From Methylococcus sp. UBA6136 (lineage in GTDB: Bacteria; Pseudomonadota; Gammaproteobacteria; Methylococcales; Methylococcaceae): 12,370 nucleotides of DNA. Made by a program: the position numbers and the translations under genes. The notes beneath the pieces are model-generated. The model was not told the DNA's origin, did not search any database, and saw only the letters and a program-made list of their open reading frames with translations. The stretch lies in NCBI GenBank assembly GCA_002423305.1, contig DIVI01000203.1, positions 909-13,278 on the forward strand, in the 5' to 3' direction. This document shows, piece after piece, positions 7,582 to 12,370 of the stretch. Each line of letters begins with the position of its first letter. Within the stretch, counting starts at the first letter, position 1.

Positions 7582-7914
7582 ATGACGGATGCACCTCTCA
7601 TCAACAGGGATGAAGACATTGCCCAAGCTGCGAACAGCATCAAGGCCATGGCTCATCCACTGAGACTCAAGATACTTTGCCTGCTTGGTGATGGCGAAGC
7701 CAGCGTTCAGGACATTGTCGATGCCTGCGGCACCACACAAAGCAACATCTCCCAACACCTGGCCGTCCTGCGGGAAAAAAACATCCTCAACTGCCGAAAG
7801 GAATCGAACCGCGTGTACTATTACGTCGATGACAAGCGCACCCTCAAGCTCATCACGCTGATGCGCGAGGTTTTCTGTCACGACACCGACTCAACCAGCA
7901 CCCCGCACCATTAG
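7582..7914 (+). CDS. ArsR/SmtB-family repressor with a SqrR/BigR-like cysteine pair
   Basis: A 110-residue winged-helix regulator. AMAHPLRLKILCLL is the typical ArsR N-terminal helix. SVQDIVDACGTTQSNISQHLAVLREKNIL (41-69) is the DNA-reading helix-turn-helix, and NRVYYYVDD forms the wing. The metal-binding ELCVCDL motif of arsenic and zinc sensors is absent. There are four cysteines (33, 49, 71, 99). Cys33 lies in KILCLL and Cys99 in EVFCHD; they are 66 residues apart, the separation I recall for the persulfide-sensing pair of SqrR (41/107) and BigR (42/108), and in equivalent helices. This suggests a sulfane-sulfur sensor rather than a metal sensor. The rhodanese gene begins eight bases after the stop, which fits. 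The gene is absent from the equivalent E. coli locus. Confidence 0.88.
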   Translation: MTDAPLINRDEDIAQAANSIKAMAHPLRLKILCLLGDGEASVQDIVDACGTTQSNISQHLAVLREKNILNCRKESNRVYYYVDDKRTLKLITLMREVFCHDTDSTSTPHH

Positions 7915-7922
7915 AACGCAAC

Positions 7923-8366
7923 ATGAACGTAACACCCGATCGGCTCCTGGAATTCATTGGTAATCATTGGCTGATGGCCAGTGCCCTGTTCATCATTCTC
8001 ATCCTGCTGATTCAGGACCTGATCGACTCGGCCTTGCGCAAGCACAAAATGCTCTCCGCGACAGAGGCCGTCGTATTGATGAACGACGACAGCACTCTCA
8101 TCGTCGATGTGCGCGAACCGAACGAATTCGCCGAGGGCCACATTGAAGGCGCCCGGAATATTCCGCTGGCCAAACTGGACGAACGCATCGCCGAGCTGGA
8201 ATCGCACAAGACCGCCCCCATTATCGTCACCTGCCAGTCAGGCACCCGCTCCTCCGCAGCCGGGAAGAAGCTGACCGCGCGCGGCTTCACTCAGATCCAT
8301 GAGCTCAAGGGCGGCATGTTCGGCTGGAAAGACCAGAACCTGCCGATCACCAAGAAAAGAAAATAG
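7923..8366 (+). CDS. yibN: Membrane-anchored rhodanese-like sulfurtransferase (YibN-like)
   Basis: A 147-residue protein. A single hydrophobic helix at about 16-35 (HWLMASALFIILILLIQDLI) is followed by a cytoplasmic-type rhodanese domain at about 46-142. It contains VDVREPNEFAEGHIEGARNIP and the active-site loop CQSGTRS, with catalytic Cys104 and the Arg that stabilises a persulfide. It ends in GGMFGWKDQNLP and a basic tail. Rhodaneses move sulfane sulfur from a donor to a thiol acceptor; the physiological donor of YibN-type proteins is uncertain. Gene order (divergent from gpmI, followed by secB and gpsA) matches yibN of E. coli, but grxC, normally between it and secB, is missing. It is probably co-transcribed with the ArsR gene. 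There is no strong binding site, so coupling is likely. Confidence 0.92.
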   Translation: MNVTPDRLLEFIGNHWLMASALFIILILLIQDLIDSALRKHKMLSATEAVVLMNDDSTLIVDVREPNEFAEGHIEGARNIPLAKLDERIAELESHKTAPIIVTCQSGTRSSAAGKKLTARGFTQIHELKGGMFGWKDQNLPITKKRK

Positions 8367-8419
8367 TCACACCTCGGCTTAAACCAGCCAGGGCACCAAC
8401 CCACCACAACTCAAAAATC

Positions 8420-8893
8420 ATGGCAGAAGAAAACACCACCCCCACAGAACGTCTCTTCAACATCCAGAAGATTTACGTCAAGGACGTCTCGTTTGAAACC
8501 CCCAATTCCCCTGAAGTCTTTACCCTTCCCTGGGAAGACCCCAAGGTCGAGTTCAACTTGTCGAGCAGCGCCCAGCAAATTCAGGAGGGCGTTTATGAAG
8601 TCGGCCTGACGGTGACGGTCACAGTAAAACTGGACCAGAAAACCGCCTACCTCATTGAAATCACGCAGTCCGGCATCTTCAGCGTGAACGGCTTCCAAAA
8701 TGAAGAAATGGGCCATCTGCTGGGCAGCTATTGCCCCAACCTGCTCTTCCCCTATGCGCGCGAAGCCATCTCTGATCTGGTGGGTAAAGGTGGATTCCCT
8801 CCCATGCTTTTGGCGCCCGTCAATTTCGATGCACTCTATGCCCAACATCTCCAGCAGATGCAGCAAGCACCCCAATCCACCACCAGCCACTGA
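8420..8893 (+). CDS. secB: Protein-export chaperone SecB
   Basis: A 157-residue acidic cytoplasmic chaperone that works as a tetramer, keeping preproteins unfolded and handing them to SecA. The length is close to the 155 residues of E. coli SecB. Recognisable segments are FNIQKIYVKDVSFETPNSPEVF at the N terminus, YEVGLTVTVTVKL, the IEITQSGIFSVNGF strand, and the conserved LGSYCPNLLFPYAREAISDLVGKGGFPPMLLAPVNFDALY. The tail is Gln-rich. It lies 53 bases after the rhodanese and 75 before gpsA, the usual gammaproteobacterial neighbourhood. The ribosome binding site is weak. Confidence 0.97.
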   Translation: MAEENTTPTERLFNIQKIYVKDVSFETPNSPEVFTLPWEDPKVEFNLSSSAQQIQEGVYEVGLTVTVTVKLDQKTAYLIEITQSGIFSVNGFQNEEMGHLLGSYCPNLLFPYAREAISDLVGKGGFPPMLLAPVNFDALYAQHLQQMQQAPQSTTSH

Positions 8894-8968
8894 GTAAGTC
8901 CATCGCAGCAACTGGGTCAGGCGCCGGCCTGAATCCCCCCTCGATCATCGCATGAAAAATACGCCGGA

Positions 8969-9973
8969 ATGGCAAATGTAACCGTTTTCGGCGCCGGCTC
9001 GTGGGGCACCGCGCTCGCCATCCTGCTGGCTCGCAATGGCCATCGGGTCCTGCTATGGGGTCACCACGAGCGCCACATGGCTGCCCTGGCAGAAGACCGC
9101 AACAATCGGCGCTATCTGCCAGACACGGGTTTTCCGGAAACCCTGTCAACGACGGCCGATCTGCCGGCCGCCGCGCGATTTTCATCGCTTTGGGTCGTGG
9201 CTGTCCCCAGTCATGCCTTTCGCCAGCTACTGGAAACACTCAGGCCACATTGTTCACCGGAAGGCCGGATCGCCTGGGCCACCAAAGGACTGGAGCTGGA
9301 AACCGGGAAACCTCTGCATCGCGTCGTCGGCGATGTGCTCGGCCCGGCAATACCTGCTGCAGTTCTCTCCGGGCCCACTTTTGCCGGCGAAGTCGCGGCC
9401 GGACAACCGACCGCCATGACCGTCGCCTCGGAGAACATCGCCTTTGCTGGCGAACTGGTCAGGTTGCTCCATAACGATCGCTTCCGCGCCTACTCCAGCC
9501 CCGATATCGTCGGCGTAGAGCTGGGAGGTGCCATCAAGAACGTCCTGGCGATAGCCGCCGGCGTCGCCGATGGTCTCGGTTACGGCGCCAACGCCCGCGC
9601 CGCGCTCATCACTCGCGGCTTGGCGGAAATGATGAGATTGGGCACGACGCTCGGAGGTCGACCCGACACCTTGATGGGGCTTTCCGGCGTCGGTGACCTC
9701 ATTCTGACCTGCACGGACAATCAATCCCGTAACCGCCGTTTCGGCGTCGGCATCGGTCAAGGACGCGATCGACAGGCAGTGACCGATGAAATTGGCCAGG
9801 AAATCGAAGGTATCCCCACCGCAAAAATCGTTCATGCCCTCGCACAACGGCATGCCATCGACATGCCCATCACCGAACAGACCTACCGGATCCTCTATGA
9901 GGCGCTTCCGCCCGCCGAGGCGGTCACCAATCTGCTGCTACGAGATCCCAAACCGGAAACCAGCCTCGACTGA
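8969..9973 (+). CDS. gpsA: Glycerol-3-phosphate dehydrogenase [NAD(P)+]
   Basis: A 334-residue cytoplasmic enzyme reducing dihydroxyacetone phosphate to sn-glycerol-3-phosphate, the first step toward phospholipids. The N-terminal dinucleotide-binding motif is VTVFGAGSWGTALA (GxGxxG at 8-13). VAVPSHAFR and WATKGLE are followed by SGPTFAGEVAAGQPTAM. The catalytic Lys190 sits in LGGAIKNVLAIAAGVADGL, and GLSGVGDLILTCTDNQSRNRRFG and EGIPTAKIVHALA complete the C-terminal helical domain. Length is normal for the family. The chosen start gives an immediate nucleotide-binding strand. The nearby ATG at 8952 is in another frame. It is last in the rightward operon and is followed by a hairpin terminator. 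Confidence 0.97.
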   Translation: MANVTVFGAGSWGTALAILLARNGHRVLLWGHHERHMAALAEDRNNRRYLPDTGFPETLSTTADLPAAARFSSLWVVAVPSHAFRQLLETLRPHCSPEGRIAWATKGLELETGKPLHRVVGDVLGPAIPAAVLSGPTFAGEVAAGQPTAMTVASENIAFAGELVRLLHNDRFRAYSSPDIVGVELGGAIKNVLAIAAGVADGLGYGANARAALITRGLAEMMRLGTTLGGRPDTLMGLSGVGDLILTCTDNQSRNRRFGVGIGQGRDRQAVTDEIGQEIEGIPTAKIVHALAQRHAIDMPITEQTYRILYEALPPAEAVTNLLLRDPKPETSLD

Positions 9974-10003
9974 GGGCTGCTGCTAAAGCCGTAAGTAACG
10001 ATC

Positions 10004-10035
10004 AAAAAAAGCGCGGACCTTGCCGCGCTTTTATT
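10004..10035 (+). terminator. Rho-independent terminator after gpsA, probably bidirectional
   Basis: A-run, GCGCGG (10011-10016), loop ACCTTG, CCGCGC (10023-10028), then TTTTATT. The A-run and T-run extend the stem by four pairs. It lies 30 bases after the gpsA stop and 18 bases beyond the stop of the convergent copper oxidase gene. Because an A-run flanks the other side, it can serve both transcripts. Confidence 0.9.
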
Positions 10036-10052
10036 CGATGACTCAGGGTGGA

Positions 10053-11996
10053 TTACTCAACCAGAAATTCGCGCATCATGCCCATGTCCTCATGTTCGAG
10101 ATTGTGGCAGTGATACATGAAAGGCCCCTTGAAGTCGTCAAAAGCCTTGATGATCTTGACTTTCTCCCCGGGCATCACCAGCACCGTATCCTTCCAGCCC
10201 GAACTCATCAGGCCATCTTTGACGGTGGCGTAATCCTCGGCCTCCCCAGCACCGATGGTGCGACTGAGAACCTGGAACTGCTGACCGTGCAGATGGATGG
10301 GATGAGCCATCGAGAACATCATGCCCATACCGCCCATCATTCCACCCATACCGCCGCCCATGCCCATCCCTTCACTACCGCCCTCCTGTCCACCATGCTG
10401 CATGCCACCCATGGCGCCCCCGCCCATCATGCCGTGGCCCATACCTCCCATACCGCCACCCATCATGCCCGGGCCCATACCTCCGCCGTGCTGCATGCCA
10501 CCCATCCCCTGACCCCCGCCCATGGCGTGCCCCGATGAGCCAGCGGTCGACGACTTTTCAGCCGCTTCCGAACCATGCCCCCCGCCAGTTGCGGCCCCCG
10601 CAGCCGCACCACCGCCATGTCCACCCCCGCCACCATGGGCATGGAAGATTTCCAGCAGCTGCAGGGAGTTGACCGGAACGCGTTCAAAAGGCAGGAAGTC
10701 GCCACTCTTGTAGGGTCGTCCATTCAAAAGCATGGACATTGGTCCCTCGGAAATACCGATTGGTATCGGTTTGCCCTTGTTGGCCACGTCATCTAATCGA
10801 TAACGGCGAATGTTTAACAAATGGGTGGGAAGGTTCGGGGTATCGCTGGTCTCGCGGGTGATGCGCACCTTGAAGATGGGGAAGTCACTGCCAACCGGCA
10901 GATTCATACCCGCCATCATGCCGCCACCCATCATGCCCCTTCCCATGCCGTGACCGCCCATGCCACCGCCGTGCTGCATGCCACCCATACCGCCTTGCAT
11001 CATCTGCTCGGCCATCTTCGGCAGAACACCCCTGAACGGCAGACTCCGCAGAGTGACCTCTGTCCCCTTGCCACGCCCGCTGAAATCCGCCCAGATATCC
11101 AGACGCTCGCCCGGCGCAATCATCACGTAGGGCCGATTCTCCGGCACTTCGAGCAGCCCACCATCGACGCCGATGACCGTCACGGGTGAGCCATCGCTCC
11201 AACCCAGCTTGTAAATGCGCGCCGTGGAACCATTCAGCACCCGCAGACGATAGGCACGGCTGGCAACCTCGAATTCGGCATTCGGGCGACCATTGACCAG
11301 AATCCTGTCACCATAAAACCCGATCATCCGATCATGCATGGTGGCGCCGTAAACCAACTGGTTTTTCTCGTCGAAGCGGCGATCCTGGATGATCACCGGG
11401 ATCTCATATTCGCCACCCGGCAGTCCGAGTTTGGCCTCCTCCTCGTCATTGACGATGAGTCCGCCGGCCAGCCCGTAATACACCTGACTGGCTGTCGCCT
11501 CGTGCGGATGCGGATGATAGATATTGAGCCCAGCGCGGTTCAGCACCTCGAATTCATAGACCCGCGTCTCCCCATTGCCAATGACGTGGTCTGGATGGCC
11601 ATCCATGTCCGATGGCACATGCAACCCGTGCCAATGCGTGATGCTCGGCTCCGGCAGCTTGTTGTGAAAATTGATCCGCACCTTATGCCCTTTCTGCAAG
11701 CGGATGATGGGCCCCAGATAGCTGCCGGGAAGCTCCGCCAGCACGCCCTTGGGGCCATTGACCAATTTTGCCGTGTAGCGGTAGACCCGGGTAGGCTGAC
11801 CGGAAAGAATGGACAGACTGTCCACCTGCGCCAACAAATCCAGCTCCACATCCGGCTTGAAGTTCGGGTTGGCGCGGTTCGAACCGCTGCCCATTTCCAT
11901 GGCTCGCAGCCATGACGGTGTGGCGCTCGCCGCCAACAGCCCCCAGCCAGTCATGCGCATGAAACGACGGCGGGAGTGGGTAAATTGCGTGCTCAT
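10053..11996 (-). CDS. Tat-exported multicopper oxidase with two Met/Gly/His-rich inserts (CueO/CopA-like)
   Basis: A 647-residue protein from the ATG at 11996, which has AGGAGGT-type spacing behind it and begins directly with a twin-arginine signal (SRRRFMR at 8-14). The longer frame to 12095 adds 33 residues ahead of that signal and is rejected. All copper ligands are visible: HWHG (His121/123), YHPHPH, HPIHLHG (His565/568/570) and HCHNLEHEDMGM (His629, Cys630, His631, His635, axial Met640). It is therefore a complete laccase-type oxidase, probably oxidising Cu(I) in the periplasm. It carries two low-complexity inserts, about 328-364 and 451-561, rich in Met, Gly and His. These exceed the single Met-rich segment of 516-residue CueO. 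The Met-rich inserts favour a copper-tolerance role; that is inference. It is transcribed alone, convergent with gpsA. Confidence 0.93.
   Translation of the reverse strand: MSTQFTHSRRRFMRMTGWGLLAASATPSWLRAMEMGSGSNRANPNFKPDVELDLLAQVDSLSILSGQPTRVYRYTAKLVNGPKGVLAELPGSYLGPIIRLQKGHKVRINFHNKLPEPSITHWHGLHVPSDMDGHPDHVIGNGETRVYEFEVLNRAGLNIYHPHPHEATASQVYYGLAGGLIVNDEEEAKLGLPGGEYEIPVIIQDRRFDEKNQLVYGATMHDRMIGFYGDRILVNGRPNAEFEVASRAYRLRVLNGSTARIYKLGWSDGSPVTVIGVDGGLLEVPENRPYVMIAPGERLDIWADFSGRGKGTEVTLRSLPFRGVLPKMAEQMMQGGMGGMQHGGGMGGHGMGRGMMGGGMMAGMNLPVGSDFPIFKVRITRETSDTPNLPTHLLNIRRYRLDDVANKGKPIPIGISEGPMSMLLNGRPYKSGDFLPFERVPVNSLQLLEIFHAHGGGGGHGGGAAAGAATGGGHGSEAAEKSSTAGSSGHAMGGGQGMGGMQHGGGMGPGMMGGGMGGMGHGMMGGGAMGGMQHGGQEGGSEGMGMGGGMGGMMGGMGMMFSMAHPIHLHGQQFQVLSRTIGAGEAEDYATVKDGLMSSGWKDTVLVMPGEKVKIIKAFDDFKGPFMYHCHNLEHEDMGMMREFLVE
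10312..10645 (-). repeat. Second Met/Gly/His-rich low-complexity segment of the copper oxidase
   Basis: It encodes about 110 residues beginning HAHGGGGGHGGG, with a short AAEKSSTAGSS spacer and then a Met-rich part with 21 methionines in about 75 residues, ending just before MAHPIHLHG. GGMQHGG occurs twice here and once in the first insert. The 17-base plus-strand word TGCTGCATGCCACCCAT recurs at 10396-10412 and 10489-10505, and at 10972-10988 in the other insert. This suggests growth by slippage or duplication. Confidence 0.85.
10905..11013 (-). repeat. First Met/Gly-rich low-complexity segment of the copper oxidase
   Basis: It encodes about 37 residues with 12 methionines (MAEQMMQGGMGGMQHGGGMG and onward to MMAGM), lying between cupredoxin domain two and NLPVGSDFP. 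Comparable Met-rich segments in CueO bind Cu(I) near the type 1 site. It shares a 17-base word with the second segment, so the two probably have a common origin. Confidence 0.85.
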
Positions 11997-12000
11997 GAAG

Positions 12001-12006
12001 ACCTCC
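12001..12006 (-). promoter_or_regulatory. Ribosome binding site for the multicopper oxidase
   Basis: On the minus strand this reads GGAGGT, five bases before the ATG at 11996. Together with the Tat motif just after that ATG, it fixes the start against the longer in-frame ORF reaching 12095. Confidence 0.8.
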
Positions 12007-12136
12007 GTTACTTTTTTAGTTGTTTGATGGCCCGCCATAGGGGTTTCCCATGATCCGAACCTTACCTTGGGCAGACCGATCAACAACACAAGCACGAAAA
12101 ATCGAACCAGGAATGCGGGCTGCCAAGGAAATAGCC

Positions 12137-12156
12137 ATTATCAGATAAGGCTTATC
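12137..12156 (-). promoter_or_regulatory. Possible promoter/operator of the multicopper oxidase: overlapping TTATC/GATAA palindromes
   Basis: TTATC-A-GATAA (12138-12148) overlaps GATAAG-G-CTTATC (12144-12156), giving three copies of the half-site in 19 bases, about 140 bases before the oxidase start. On the minus strand the same stretch contains TGATAAT, a good -10 candidate, but no convincing -35 at normal spacing. Such overlap is typical of a regulated promoter. I see no clear CueR-type operator. Confidence 0.28.
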
Positions 12157-12370
12157 AAGGAGCATATCGCAATCCACCCAGAGTACAAATGGGGTCAGGT
12201 CTTGCCTTTTGCCTGCTTTTTAGATCAGTCGAGCATATGTGGCGGTCGACGATACCGATCCCATGGCCCAAATTTAAGCAGCGCGATATCCGGGACAAAC
12301 CGGCCCCGGATAGTAAGGCTCGCAGCGCTAGCCAGAACCACCTCGCATAAAAAGATCCACAAACAGCAAA

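Larger units (their letters stand above)
11997..12370. other. Non-coding end of the window
   Basis: No convincing gene is present on either strand. Besides the oxidase leader region and the TTATC/GATAA palindromes, it contains TGGGGTCAGGTCTTGCC at 12189-12205. I associate that motif with the flanks of Y1 (IS200/REP-type) transposase genes in proteobacteria. There is also a weak hairpin at 12288-12311 (ATCCGGG and CCCGGAT arms) without a T-run. No transposase reading frame is visible inside the window. Confidence 0.5.

Noticed and set aside
7447..7881. Minus-strand 144-residue ORF antisense to the ArsR gene
   Set aside because: The opposite strand encodes a clear winged-helix regulator; this ORF shows no recognisable domain.
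8918..8931. Hairpin CAGGC-GCCG-GCCTG between secB and gpsA
   Set aside because: A five-base stem without a T-run in a GC-rich spacer of an expected operon; not convincing as a terminator or riboswitch.
9254..9853. Minus-strand 199-residue ORF within gpsA
   Set aside because: Antisense shadow of a fully conserved gpsA; length explained by GC-rich codon structure.
10321..10512. Plus-strand Pro/Ile-rich ORF (MPIPPIIPPIPP...)
   Set aside because: It is the antisense shadow of the Met/Gly repeat of the copper oxidase; CAT/CCC complements produce it automatically.
10020..10538. Plus-strand 172-residue His/Thr-rich ORF
   Set aside because: Antisense to the C-terminal part of the copper oxidase, overlaps the terminator, and shows low-complexity His/Ala runs from the same repeats.
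11997..12095. N-terminal extension of the copper oxidase ORF
   Set aside because: The internal ATG at 11996 has GGAGGT at five bases and begins directly with a twin-arginine signal; the extension would bury that signal.
12288..12311. Hairpin ATCCGGG/CCCGGAT near the window end
   Set aside because: A seven-base stem with a ten-base loop and no T-run or adjacent gene; could be chance.

Overview
The window looks like chromosomal DNA from a gammaproteobacterium with moderately high GC. The main reason is the core gene order. A leftward block gpmI-envC-ctpA is transcribed away from a rightward block holding a membrane rhodanese (yibN-like), secB and gpsA, which matches the gpmI/envC and yibN-grxC-secB-gpsA layout of E. 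coli and its relatives. A sulfite reductase/DUF934 pair, a possible persulfide-type ArsR regulator and a Met-rich copper oxidase would suit a sulfur-oxidising, metal-exposed bacterium, but that is only an inference.

Layout. Bases 1-832 (+) hold the 3' end of a siroheme sulfite/nitrite reductase and an overlapping DUF934 gene. Bases 875-3179 (+) hold a Ser-rich lipoprotein followed one base later by a large exported protein with the His...Asn-Cys signature of permuted papain-fold (DUF4105/Lnb_N-like) proteins. Bases 3251-7403 (-) hold gpmI, envC and ctpA in a tightly overlapping operon, read in that order. Bases 7404-7581 are a divergent intergenic region with three short perfect inverted repeats. 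Bases 7582-9973 (+) hold an ArsR-family regulator, a membrane-anchored rhodanese, secB and gpsA, and end in a hairpin terminator that also lies just beyond the last, convergent gene. Bases 10053-11996 (-) hold a Tat-exported three-domain multicopper oxidase with two Met/Gly/His-rich inserts. Bases 11997-12370 contain no gene I can support, apart from a likely regulatory region and a short motif I associate with Y1 transposase surroundings.

How the genes work together. gpmI (glycolysis), envC (activator of division amidases) and ctpA (periplasmic processing protease) are a housekeeping envelope/metabolism cluster. secB and gpsA serve protein export and phospholipid synthesis. The least routine part is the insertion of a dithiol-type ArsR regulator directly ahead of the rhodanese, with grxC absent, which suggests sulfane-sulfur-responsive control. 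I see no mobile element body, CRISPR array, tRNA or rRNA. No entirely new system is evident; the best leads are the ArsR/rhodanese unit, the lipoprotein/permuted-peptidase pair, and the double Met-rich insertion in the copper oxidase.
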